NCBI GenBank assembly: GCA_949358305.1
Contig: OX442316.1
Location: 12,958,001 to 13,022,000, forward strand
Direction: 5' to 3'
DNA length: 64,000 nt
DNA from: Strigamia acuminata
Taxonomy: Eukaryota > Arthropoda > Chilopoda > Geophilomorpha > Linotaeniidae
A program made the position numbers and the translations under genes. Shown one piece after another: positions 32,801 to 42,289 of this stretch. The notes below the pieces were generated by a model. The model did no database searches, had not been told where the DNA came from, and saw only the letters and a list, made by a program, of their open reading frames with translations. Each line of letters opens with the position of its first letter. Position 1 is the first letter of the stretch.

Positions 32801-35800
32801 ATTATTTGATCTTGGCAAGGAAGAACCGAATAAGCGGCCCCTTTAAGGATCATGGCCTTAACCTCCTCCCTGATTAGTTCATGTTTAATCTGATCGAAAA
32901 CTGGTGTACGAAATTCTGATTGAATAGGTGGACTTAAAAATTCCAATTTTATCCCTCTGACCGTATCAAGAACCCAAGAATCTGAGGTGATAAAGGACCA
33001 AGTGTCGTGACAAAGGGGTAAACGTCCAGATGAAAGACAGGCGTCAGGAAAGGAAAAGTGGCTACACCAAGCCGTTACCGTTTCTAGTGAAGCCGCCACG
33101 ACCCCTTCCCCGGTTGCTGGGGAAGGGGTTTTTACGAAAGGGCTGTTGCTGCCCTTTGTTGTAATCCGGGTTACGAAAGCTTCTACTCTGATCTCTGTCG
33201 TCCGGTCGTGTGTGGGAATAATCTCTGCGCTGAAAACTCTCGACGGGGCGACTAAAACCACGGCGGAATCGATTATCGCGACGAGGACCCTTCGCGGGAT
33301 TTTTACTTCTCGCTCTGTCCACTGATGCGAATTGGTCGGCTTGCTTTTCTGCAAGGAAAAACAATAAGTTGTAAGGCTCTTAAATTTTTTGTATCGAAAA
33401 TATGGGTTACTGAATCTCTCAAAAAATTGCCCTTGAAAAAGAGTGTCTCCCTCCGAATTTCGAAAATGCTTCACCATGTCGGACTTCTTCGTACCCAAAC
33501 CTTGAACGACATTGAAACGTCGTTCGTCGCTAATTGCGTTCATAGCATTTCGAACTTGTTGAAAAATGGCTTTGTTGGCGTAAAGCAATTCGTCTTTGTT
33601 CATGGGGTCGTTTGTTGACGAACGATCGTAGATTCTTGCCGTAATCGACCCAACGCGCGCCATCATGCCGTTTAAGCGACGCAAAAAACGTTCTCGCGGA
33701 ATGGAAAAGGACGTGTTTCGTGCCCCCACATAGGCCTCCACATCTTCGTCCATTTTCTTCTTTTTCAAAAAGGGAACCTGTCGAGTCGGGCACGGAAAAT
33801 CGGCCTTAAAACTGTTATTTTTGGCCGTCGAAACTGGTTTGCTCAAAATTCGAACTATTTCCTTGGCGGACGATTCGTGGAGAAAAGGCGCATCTTCTTC
33901 GAGATCATCGGAGTCGTCCGACGATCGGTCGGATTCCTCGTCCTTTCGAGACGGCGATTTTCGCGATTTGGCGTGCGGTTTGTCCCTTTTCTCGAGTTCT
34001 CGTCGGAGACGTATAATTTCACGGTCCTTACGAGGCAGTCTTGCGGAAAATTCTCGCTCATCGTCTGACGAGCTAGAGCGTGACGAACGGTCGGAATCAT
34101 ACTCTGAAACATCTGACTACAACCAGTCAGTAACAAGAGTGAGAATTTTATCTACAATTCCGCATGAGAATTACTTACTTGATTTTCAGACTGAAATGTG
34201 CCCCACTCGTCTCTACGAGATCGAGACATTTTTGGCAATTCGGTAGACCCCTCCCGCTGAAGAGGGGCCCCACCTGTCTGATTCTGCGAGAAAGCCATAA
34301 AGATGAGCTTCTCGATGGCCTGGGAAGAAAGTCCCAAGTCGGGCGCCTGACTATTCGCGACTTGCGAGGCGGTAAAGTCGGGCCCTCTCGGATCCCGTAC
34401 ATCATCGTTTCCAAAAGATTCGTCAAGGCGTTCTATCGTTTCATCTGATGGTGTGGGAACGATGGAACCATCTAATAGGATCCTCGATTGGGACGAGGAA
34501 GGCGGCGCGATGGGCTCGTGGTGAGTTTCAACACGCGTGGTGGTGGTGATAGGCTTAGTGGTGTTGGTGCGACCACGCGGTGGTCGTGCTTTTTTGGAGC
34601 TTAAAGAGTCATCTGCTGTCTTCTTACCTCTAACTTTAGTAGGGCTCATCGTAAAAGGTAGTCAAAGTGCAAAAAAGCGATATAAAACTAAAAAATAGCC
34701 AAAATTTTCTTGAACGCGAAAAATCACGTGTGGAGAACTTGGCTAGTAAAATTGGACTGGGGGTCAGGTCTCGGGCTAGACCATAAGTAGAGGTCAAGCC
34801 CTCCACCTGGTTTTTCTTTTAAGTACTAGTAAATATTAAATTAATTGGACAAGCCTATAGTTAAACAACATTTATTGCCTAAGCTGTAATATAATTGGTA
34901 TTACCTTAAAGCCGCGCTGAGAATTCCCGCCACAAAAAAACCAGACATTCCTGGAATGGAACCGATTATGTGAATCGCAAATAATGGGAAGAGCTGCCAT
35001 TAGAATAGAAATTACCACATAACTTCTAGGTAGGTGCAAATTGTACGAGTTAATTACTTGATCTGGTTTTTGTATTTGTTGACTAGATAAGGGATCGCAA
35101 TTCCAATACATTGCATACAATATTAATCCAACAAAACAATACATTATTGTTACAGGTACGGATAATCCAACATTAAGCAAGGCACTCCTGTGTGTACATA
35201 CATTGAGCATTCTTCGTATTAATTTTTGTTGAAAGAAATTTTACCTTTGAGCTGTTTTTTTATTCGGACAACACATGTATCGTTGCAGTTGTACTTGACT
35301 GACACCGTACAAGAAGATAGATTTAACGGTTGAAGAAATGATCAACCCCCATGCAGTGAAACGTACTGTAGGATCCGTGCTAAAACTTAGGGCACCCAAC
35401 CTTTTTCCTTCTATGTTTTTCGATATAATAAACGGTATGCCACCAACGTGTGTGCAACCTTTAATAAAGATTGCAAGCAGTGCTGTTGCAAGCAGTATGA
35501 GTTGCAAAACATCCGTCCACACAACAGCTTTGATGCCACCCTACATTACAATTTTATCAGTTAGCCAAGTAAAAGTATTTTGTGTAAAAGACTTACAATG
35601 GTAGTATAGGTGGTGCCAATTAAAACAGTGGTTGCAATAGATATCCACACATCTAATCCTGTTGCTAGAATTGTAAAAGATGTCAGGTTAGTTCATCGAA
35701 CTTCGCATGCGTCTAACTAAGAATTCTACCTTGACTTAACGCCAACACTGGTGCGTAAATGATAAATCCGGCAAAAGCAATCTATAGAACATTGTTGCAC

Positions 35801-36685
35801 ACTTTGTTAATTGTTATTGTAAGTTAATATTTGCCGTATGCAATATATTTACCATGTTAAAAATGCCCATTAATGAATTAAAGGATTTTATCTTGTTGCA
35901 GAAGCGGTATTGCAAGTACTGAAATATATTGATGGAAACAATGGTTTTTGTATTAATACAGTATCAATACCTGATTGATGCTGGTGATCCGTAGTTTATA
36001 AAATACTGGCATAAATCCATAAATTCCGATTGCACCTCCTATGAAAGCACCTATTGTAGTGTAGCAGTAATTTGCTCCGTAAAGATAAACTTCAGTCGGT
36101 TGTACTAACATCATATTTGTTGTGATAAAACTAGCCACCATGGACATAACCTTTTGGAATAAAATGAAAGGCATAACAAATTAATATCATGCAAAAAGAT
36201 TTTTAAAATGGGTGAAAAATAGGATATCCATCATTTTAGCGACGCCCATTTTAGCGATCATGTCATTTTAGCGACACAAAAACCTAGGTTTAATTCCTAA
36301 GAAGGGCTAACAAGGGGGGCTGCGCCCCCCCTTGATCCCCCGCGAACCTAACCTTACTGGTTTTTTGATGAAAACCACTTTTTTATCGTATCGCGTCGCT
36401 AAAACCTTGGTTTTTGTGTCGCTAAAATGACATGTTCGCTAAAATGGGACTTTTTCGCTAAAATGGGACTTTTTCGCTAAAATGAGCGTCGCTAAAATGA
36501 CGCTAACCGGAAAAATAACTCACTATAGGAATCATTTGCATATTCATTCCGCCTTTAAAATAGTCCGCAGTTGTTCTCAGTTTTTTTCCAAAACACGCGA
36601 AATAAAAGCCGATGCCGAGGGATGTTAGCATAATGATTGCCAAAATTGCATAGTCCAGTGGTTGAAGTGTCGTTCCGCTGGCCAT
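26900..36685 (-). CDS. SLC5-family sodium/solute symporter, gene 5 (14 exons, 6.9-kb intron 8)
   Basis: Exons: 36685-36524, 36150-35971, 35918-35853, 35781-35730, 35664-35597, 35540-35245, 35187-35058, 34993-34905, 27951-27839, 27772-27705, 27648-27562, 27485-27322, 27259-27159, 27093-26900. The frame is open, 589 residues, with GT-AG at every junction. Several positions constant in paralogues differ: GGM-NMQ for GGR-NMQ (exon 1), VQPTEVYLYGANY (exon 2), and AIHIIGSIPGMSGFF for VMQTMSSIPGMPGLF (exon 8). Intron 1 carries foldback element B. Intron 8 carries two adjacent elements, including a DIRS retrotransposon that starts 9 bp inside the donor. Transcription through intron 8 would need both elements removed by splicing, so function is less sure than for its neighbours. 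Confidence 0.83.
28748..28894 (-). other. Coding-like segment of unknown origin in the CACTR element
   Basis: Forty-eight sense codons and a stop with protein-like composition (WFHKKKSGLSSFEAFWNA, then an acidic-basic stretch). It lies on the same strand as the U2AF1-like exon, downstream of it. I do not recognise the protein. It could be a second captured exon or chance. Confidence 0.3.
29175..29218 (-). pseudogene. U2AF1: Captured first coding exon of U2AF1 (U2 snRNP auxiliary factor small subunit)
   Basis: ATG followed by codons for MAEYLASIFGTEKD and then AA, ending at a consensus donor GTACGT. These are the N-terminal residues of U2AF1/U2af38, and 44 coding nucleotides is the size I recall for the first coding exon of the animal gene. 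The next exon (zinc finger, VNCSFYFKIGAC) is absent, so no splicing factor is made. It lies inside the CACTR element, on the strand of the host gene. About 100 bp of possible 5' UTR precedes it. Confidence 0.8.
29737..29870. repeat. DIRS left inverted terminal repeat
   Basis: 134 bp, the exact reverse complement of 34747-34880. The unique outer extension is 29689-29736. Confidence 0.92.
30060..30145. repeat. DIRS internal complementary region
   Basis: The left part is the reverse complement of the left outer extension (29689-29745). The right part is the reverse complement of the right outer end (34872-34896). They meet at AATT (30118-30121). This is the template expected to align the two ends when a circular intermediate is made. 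Confidence 0.9.
30154..31244 (-). CDS. DIRS tyrosine recombinase
   Basis: Integrates the circular cDNA by tyrosine recombination. The ATG-initiated frame (31125-30154) is 323 residues. Catalytic residues are visible in order: R in LAGRASDL, HxxR in AHSTRAA, W in AADWSSAS, and the nucleophile Y in KFYNHP (about 30216-30235). The frame stays open upstream of the ATG to a strong 3' splice site (TTTATTTTTCAG ending at 31245), so the native product may be a spliced protein starting earlier. The stop is nine codons inside the inner edge of the internal complementary region. Confidence 0.88.
31264..34116 (-). CDS. DIRS reverse transcriptase/RNase H polyprotein (Pol)
   Basis: 950 codons open from the end of the first gag intron. 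The N-terminal part is Gag-like and basic. The RT begins near TWSFITSDSWVLDTVRG, with the catalytic VYLDDW at about 32435-32455. RNase H follows with FDSDASLTGWG, LELLAAFWGLK, RMDNTAA and the HIPG..IEADAASRG box. The last ~100 residues (DLFAAMHNAQLE, SYAFPPF) match the methyltransferase-like region seen after RNase H in DIRS proteins; whether it is catalytic is doubtful. Pol has no in-frame ATG at its 5' end (first start-like codon TTG at 33846), which fits translation as a fusion to Gag exon 1 (34649-34179). Confidence 0.88.
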   Translation of the reverse strand, partial: SDVSEYDSDRSSRSSSSDDEREFSARLPRKDREIIRLRRELEKRDKPHAKSRKSPSRKDEESDRSSDDSDDLEEDAPFLHESSAKEIVRILSKPVSTAKNNSFKADFPCPTRQVPFLKKKKMDEDVEAYVGARNTSFSIPRERFLRRLNGMMARVGSITARIYDRSSTNDPMNKDELLYANKAIFQQVRNAMNAISDERRFNVVQGLGTKKSDMVKHFRNSEGDTLFQGQFFERFSNPYFRYKKFKSLTTYCFSLQKSKPTNSHQWTEREVKIPRRVLVAIIDSAVVLVAPSRVFSAEIIPTHDRTTEIRVEAFVTRITTKGSNSPFVKTPSPATGEGVVAASLETVTAWCSHFSFPDACLSSGRLPLCHDTWSFITSDSWVLDTVRGIKLEFLSPPIQSEFRTPVFDQIKHELIREEVKAMILKGAAYSVLPCQDQIISFLFLVSKKDGGFRPIINLKPLNSFLVFNHFKMENIHTALSLVEKDAFMFKLDLSDAYFSVAIHPESRKFLRFFWEGVLYELGVLPFGLGPAPFYFTKLCRAVATFLRSLYVRLAVYLDDWFFINKSHELLTRQRDFVCLLFRALGFIINLKKSILEPTTSITFLGFLIDSVSMSVSLPPDRVQNILSSLEDLLQSETCSIRELSSIIGKLNATTIAISSAPLHYRGLQHLKARNFTGNYESTCFITEEARSELLWWKQNLRFCKGRSLLPKPCLLCFDSDASLTGWGATSSGVSIGGSWPSPLVKKHINVLELLAAFWGLKSFAKDLSDSIVKIRMDNTAAIASINHLGSPRSRDLTAVAQDLWSWAMERNISVQAEHIPGRLNIEADAASRGKIVDSGDWMLNHKVFHSIDQIWGPFYLDLFAAMHNAQLENFFSWKPDPAAQAFDALVQDWGSGISYAFPPFCLVPKCLQKIRNASTPTRIVLITPIWPSQAWFPVIPHSGNLFFSFY
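33062..34649 (-). CDS. DIRS Gag, probably three exons
   Basis: Exon 1 is 34649-34179 (157 codons from an ATG). A GTAAGT..TTGTAG intron of 62 nt (34178-34117) leads to exon 2 in the Pol frame. A second possible 62-nt intron (33410-33349, GTAACC..CCTTGCAG) would move the reader into a different open frame ending at 33062. That frame codes an R/G/N/Q-rich basic tail (RRGFSRPVESF, SNRGRGRGGF), typical of a nucleic-acid-binding Gag C-terminus. Joined length would be 487 residues. Intron 1 is well supported by frame change. Intron 2 is inferred from frame, splice signals and composition. Confidence 0.7.
34747..34880. repeat. DIRS right inverted terminal repeat
   Basis: 134 bp, identical in inverted orientation to 29737-29870. 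Its outer extension is 34881-34896. The gag frame starts about 100 bp inside. Confidence 0.92.
36222..36509. mobile_element. Foldback element B (CATTTTAGCGA arms, shared core)
   Basis: Lies in intron 1 of gene 5. The left arm has three copies of CATTTTAGCGA and the right arm about six in inverted orientation. The core at about 36292-36385 is near-identical to that of element A, including the C-rich hairpin and CGAACCTAACCTTACTGG. GAAAAATA is duplicated exactly (36214-36221, 36510-36517) and occurs once at the same place in paralogue introns (for example near 3407 and 17642). It has no coding capacity. Confidence 0.88.
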
Positions 36686-36745
36686 TGTTGAAGCAGTTTG
36701 TTGCTTTTTGTTTGTTGTTTTTTCAGATGCAACTGATTAGAGACC

Positions 36746-36755
36746 GGTTTAAATA
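36746..36755 (-). promoter_or_regulatory. TATA-like box of gene 5
   Basis: TATTTAAACC on the minus strand, 61-70 bp before the ATG, in the same context as the boxes of genes 1, 2 and 6. Confidence 0.5.
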
Positions 36756-37140
36756 CTGAAGTATTCTGAGTATACGAAATTAATTTGAGAATAAATGCAA
36801 TTAATTAATTTAAAATATCGTGACGGAGTTTAATAAATTGAAATATTTCGCAATGTTCGTTAGTTATTATCGAATACCGGTCTATTATTAAATTTTTTAT
36901 ATCAGTCTCGCTGAAGTGTTTTTATTTGTCGCAAATGATTAACTGCACGACAGTCTTAAGGATATTGGTTAGTATTAGACTGAATGATAAAATTAAAATT
37001 TATGAAAAGTATTGATGCGTGGATTTTTTTTTAAAATAAATGTTCAATAAATGATTATACGGCGATTTCATCATTTTTAGTAAATTTTGTCGTTTGTTTT
37101 TTTCGTTACAGGAAAATATTTCTTTATTAACTTTTGTAAG
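36756..37140. other. Intergenic, genes 5-6
   Basis: AT-rich, no recognised feature other than proximity to the gene 5 promoter. Confidence 0.4.
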
Positions 37141-37318
37141 TGGAATAAATAGGTAGAATAAATATAGAATAAACAAATAAATAGAATAAACAAGAAATAG
37201 AATAAACAAATAAATAGAATAAACAAGAAATAGAATAAATAAATAAATAGAATAAACAAGAAATAGAATAAATAAATAAATAGAATAAACAAGAAATAGA
37301 ATAAATAAACAAATGGAT
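37141..37318. repeat. Minisatellite, ~29-bp unit
   Basis: About five to six copies of AATAGAATAAACAAGAAATAG with AAATAAATA spacers. The open frames read across it are low-complexity translation and not genes. Confidence 0.85.
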
Positions 37319-37779
37319 CTTATTTTATTTTGTGTTGGAAAAAATATAGTTTGAAATTACCAGATAATTAAGTAAAACGTTTTATTTACGTATCACTTTT
37401 TTCCCTAATATAAAATTTATGAAAATCAGAGAATAATTAAAGTATTCAACACGATAGACGGTTTCATTAATTATAAGCTTCTGCAATTATGTGATTATGA
37501 AATTTCTGATGCCATCAACTTCTTTCACAGTATTCTTTGCATTTGTGAAATTCAAAGATTCTGATGATAGTCACATGACCCAACTAATTGCAATAAGTGA
37601 TACCGAAAATAAACTGTTTGCAACTCTTACAATGAAACAAATGAAGTTTTGTTGAGTCCTCTGGATTTGTTTCTTGGTTTAGCCAGATATCATGAATGCT
37701 CAAATAATTCGGTACGTTGTGACTTATTTGAGACGGCCACTTATTGTAGATCGAGCTTGGCTTGTGAGAACAGTGTGTT

Positions 37780-37915
37780 TTATAAGTGAGGGAACGCGCA
37801 TCAGCGCATAGAGTCGAGTAAAGAAGCCAACATCGAATCAGCGCTTCTGGACATGAGATTGGATCATGCGAATACGGAAGTCCGGTTTTATGTCATATTT
37901 TCTCCTTTTTTTTGT
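37780..37915. repeat. Dispersed repeat, copy 1
   Basis: About 130 bp, similar to 57240-57365 (GAAGCCAA-ATCG, GAGATTGGAT, CGGAAGTCC, CATATTTTCTC). No open frame or ends could be defined. Confidence 0.5.
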
Positions 37916-38987
37916 TTGTTGGGGATTTTACATATATAAATTCCGAATAATGTTGCAATTAACTTGTTCTTTGAAAGCAAAGCACGTTTTATTTCGTCCA
38001 AAGAGAAAATCGTCAGATAAGTTAAAATTTTGATCAGTTTCAAGAAAAATCACTTTCTTAAAGTTGCGAGATTTCAAATGGCTACCTACCATTTAGTTTT
38101 TTGTTTGACAAGTCTCAAAATTGAGTGTCGAAATTGCAAAAATTTTCTTTTGCTTGATTTTACAGCAGAATATATGGCCATTGATTCAACAGTAATCTGC
38201 TAATAATTAGCTCAATGAGCCACCACTTTTTGGCGATTAAGCTTACAACTAACTAGAAGAATTTGGGAATACTGTATTTATTTGATTTTAAGTCATCCTC
38301 GATTACAAGTTACATTGTTTGATTGATTAAAAAGGGAAAAAAGCTTATTTAGCAAATAAAATAAAAATTTTATTATCAAATAAATAAAATCCATCATTAC
38401 AATCACTTTTTACACTAAAATACATTGAAAATAAACAGAACTACTTTTCCGCATAGTAGAACAGAGAACACAGTCCCCAGTTACGCGTAAACCGGCTTAG
38501 CCAGTAGGAGTTAGGACAACGTTGTGGTGGTTTTGAGTATAGTAATGAGCTTTAATGATTGAGCCAACTCTTAACCCTTGCTGTATTTTTGCATTTTGGA
38601 AGTTCACAATTCACAGCACTGCTGGTTTAACTATTTGAACCTCACATTTTTGTATTACGATATAAAATGGCAGCCATTGTAGCGGTTTGGTTGGATTCAA
38701 TCACATTTTGGTGTGAACATAACTCCATCCGAGTGAATACTGGGAACTCTGTTCAGTTGGATCTGATCGGGCGGATCAGATCCAGCCACTTACATATAAG
38801 TGAAAAACCAAGAATGAAAATTTACTTTAAGTTTAACGTATTTTAAAAACCAATAAATAAATTCAATACAGATAAATAAATAAATGGAATATATTCTTTT
38901 AAAAGATTTGGAATGTCTAAAGTCCCGCATGCTGCGAGGTTGACAATAACGAGAGATACAAAACCTGTAATAATTTGACACAACATT

Positions 38988-41647
38988 TCATGTTAATTTT
39001 GGTGGTTTAAGATCTGCATTTTCTAATAGTGCAACAGTTTTTAAAAGCAGTATGTCATTTGCTTTAGACTTGATTAATTCGTTTGCCTTTTCTTCATCTA
39101 TTGAGTCACTGAATTCTTTGTCTTCTTCTTCTCGCAATGGAACTGGCGTGTAGTTCGCTTCAAGTTCTTCGTACTTCTTGGTGAAGAACTTCTTCATCAA
39201 CTTCTGTACGAAGGGACTCAGTAACTTGACATTAAGATTTTTATTTGATCCTAGAAAAAAACAAAGGTTTCTCAGCTTGTTTCTAGCAATGTGGAATAGA
39301 ATTGTTAAAACATACCTATAAATAAACTACTGAGACTGCCAATGAGCACCGTGACTGCAAAGGCAATTGGCATAATCCACATGTACGATATTTTATAGAT
39401 GGTCGGAATATATTCTCTGAAACAGACAAAAATTGTCAACTTAGATATAGTGGCATTTTAATTGAATATCTTTTCTTACGCTGTGATGTTTGGTCGCGCA
39501 CGAGCAGTCCAATTTCCAATTATATCTGAGCAGTTAAGTGTAGATACCGGCAGTAGCGAACTTGGTGGTGGACGATATATTTGGGTACCGACTGAAATCC
39601 ACGTACTCACTGCGAGTCCACAAATAAGTCCAAGACTTGTTCCCTGACAAAGGAAGTTTGGTGTCAGTAAATAGTTCAGAAAAAAAATTGTTTTTTTTTT
39701 ATTGATTACTAACTTTTGAATTTGCCCATGGTATCATCAGTCCGAGAAAAAATAAGCCTAAAGATGCGCCCATCTGGCCGCCCAACAAATATTGCATTGC
39801 CTAAGAAAACAATTTAAATAAATTGTTACAGTTTATGTGAAAATTTCAATTCTTACTTGTACTAAGGAGCCTAAATTCATTATGACAGCAATCGTGAAAA
39901 AACAAATGATTCCATAACCAGCAGCTGTTTAATATTCACATTCAAGAAATGATTAGTTAAATATTCATTTGGAGTATCACTTTATAATTACCTAGGCATT
40001 TAGATATGAACGTTGCCTTCTTGTCCTTTAAGTTCGGGCATCGTGGTTTTATATGGTCTTCTAATGTGATTGCCGCCAAGGAGTTTAATATGGATGATAG
40101 GGTGCTGAAGAAACAGAATTTTGAGTGTAAAAATATTTGCTGGGTTAATTGGTATTACCTTAAAGCCGCGCTGTAAATTCCCGCTACAAATAAACCCGAC
40201 ATTCCTGGAATAGAACTCATCGATTGCATCACGAACAATGGGAAAAGCTGACATTACAATGGAATATTAGAACAGGGTAGGGAGAAATTGTACGAGTTAA
40301 TTACTTGATCTGGTTTTTGTATTTGTTGACTTGATAAGGGATCGCAATTCCAATACATTGCGTACAATACCAATCCAATAAAGCAATAGATTAGCGTTAT
40401 TGGGACGGAGAATCCAACATTCAGCCAAACACTCCTGAAAATACATACATTGAGCATTCTTCGTATTAATTTTTGTTCAAATAAATTTTACCTTCGAGCT
40501 GCTCTTTTATTCGGACAACACATGTACCGTTGTAGTTGTATTTGACTTACACCGTACAAGAAGATAGATTTAACGGTTGAAGAAATGATTAACCCCCATG
40601 CAGTGAAACGTACGGTAGGATCCGTGCTAAAACTTACGGCACCCAACCTTTTTCCTTCTATGCTTTTCGATATAATAAACGAAACGCCACCGACGTATGC
40701 GCAACCTTTAATAAAAATGGCCACCAGTGCGGCTGCAAAAATTAAGAGTTGCAAAACGTCCGTCCACACAACAGCTTTGATACCGCCCTACATTATAATA
40801 ATTACAGTTAGCAAAGTGAAAGACATTTATTTTGTATAGGAGACTTACAATGCTTGTGTATGTGGTACCAATTATCACGGTGGTTATAATAGAGGTCCAA
40901 ACACCCAATCCTGTTGCTGAAAGTGTAAAAAGACACGTTATTTGATCGAACTTCGTATGTGCACTTAATAACAATTCTACCTTGACTTAACGCTAACGCT
41001 GGTGCGTAAATGACAAATCCGGCAAATACAAGCTGAAAAGCATTGAGACATATTGTTAATTATTGTAAGAAGTATTTACCATATGCAATATATTTACCAA
41101 ACTGAAAATATTCAGTATTGAATTGAAGAATTTTAGCTTGTTGCAGAAGCGGTATTGTATGTACTGAAATATGTTGATGGAAACATTAGTTTTTGCGATG
41201 ATTAAGTTTGAACAGTATTTTACCTCATAAATGCTGGTGATTTGTAGTTTATAAAATACTGGCATGAATCCGTAAATTCCAATCGGACCTCCTATGAACG
41301 CTCCTATTGCTGTGTACCAGTAATCTGCCCCGAAATGATAAACTTCGGTCGGCAATCCCAACATCATATTAGACGTGATGTAGCCAGCCAGCATGGACAT
41401 AACCTTTTGGAATAAAAGGAAAAGTACAACAAATAAGTTAATATTGTTCCTTAAGATTTGTGAAATTGAGTGAGAAACAACTTACTATTGGAACCATTGC
41501 CATGTTCCTACCGCCTGTGAAATAGTCCGCAGTTGATTTTTGTTTTCCGCCAAAACACGCGAAATAAAAACCGATGCCGAGGGAAGCTAGCGTAGTGACC
41601 GCCAGAATTGCATAGTCCAGTGGTTGAAGTGTTGTTAGGGTGGCCAT
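38988..41647 (-). CDS. SLC5-family sodium/solute symporter, gene 6 (14 exons)
   Basis: Exons: 41647-41486, 41403-41224, 41163-41098, 41032-40981, 40916-40849, 40787-40492, 40434-40305, 40247-40159, 40104-39992, 39924-39857, 39800-39714, 39643-39480, 39416-39316, 39250-38988. The frame is open, 612 residues, with GT-AG at all introns. All family segments are intact: ADYWYTAIGAFIGGP, the exon 6 GG-K-WTD start, SSILNSLAAI in exon 9, and a glycosylation-type NCSD in exon 12. ATG at 41647 is chosen over the upstream in-frame ATG at 41812 because it aligns with the paralogues and falls after the TATA-like box. Its introns are free of insertions, making it a good reference for empty sites. The tail is acidic (REEEDKEFSDSIDEEKA). 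Confidence 0.9.
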
Positions 41648-41710
41648 TGTTGAGGTGGTTGTTGTTTGTTTAAGATCTACTCGTGTTTTGATATGCAAGT
41701 GCTGAGAGAA

Positions 41711-41720
41711 CGGTTTAAAT
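41711..41720 (-). promoter_or_regulatory. TATA-like box of gene 6
   Basis: TATTTAAACC on the minus strand, 64-73 bp before the ATG of gene 6. Confidence 0.5.
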
Positions 41721-42289
41721 ACTGAAGCATCCCTAATTAATTTGACAATTTGCGTAATTAAATAATTTAAGACATCTTGATGGCAGTTATTGCGCTGGAA
41801 TATTTCGCACACTTTCCTTCAGTGATTATATTATTATTTCTTTTTTTTTCCGGACTGTTTTATGTGTTTCGAATGAATAAGTGCACGAAGGTTTTAAGAA
41901 ATGTTGATTTGACTATTGGTTGATGGAATTGAAATTGAGGAAAAATATAGATTTGGGGAATTTTTGTTGTGGATAAATGATATGATTGTACTGTAATTAC
42001 ACCATTTCTTCTAGGATCTTATTATGACGTCTGTAAAAGAGATTCTCCTTTTTTGGATTTGTATTCCACGAACATTTTTTCTACTATTTTTCTTTAAGTG
42101 GAGATGATTAAAAAATCATTTTTTTACTGTGTATTTGGTTATTTATTGTTTGAGTTTGACACTTCGAGAAAATTAAATCAAACGTTTTATTTACCTTTTT
42201 CCCCAATCCAAAATCTAGGAAATTCAGAAAATTTTTAAGTATTAATACGCAATATACAATGTAGGCATTTTTAATTTGTATAATTTGTG

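Larger units (their letters stand above)
29689..34896 (-). mobile_element. Complete DIRS-type tyrosine-recombinase retrotransposon
   Basis: Reads right to left: Gag, RT/RNase H with a following methyltransferase-like region, then tyrosine recombinase. It has identical inverted terminal repeats with non-identical outer extensions and an internal complementary region, the defining DIRS layout. AATT occurs at both edges (29689-29692, 34893-34896) and once in the empty paralogous site GGTTAATTGGTATT, so there is no target duplication, as expected for recombinase-mediated entry. Identical repeats and intact frames indicate a young, possibly active copy. It is abutted by the CACTR element. Confidence 0.92.

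Noticed and set aside
33821-34246. 141-codon plus-strand frame inside the DIRS element
   Set aside because: It is antisense to the Gag/Pol exon, which has clear retroelement features in the opposite strand. The serine/arginine-rich look comes from the reverse strand of a charged region.
37000-37312. Overlapping hydrophobic open frames resembling membrane peptides
   Set aside because: Translation of an AATAAA-rich minisatellite; low complexity, no start or splice support.
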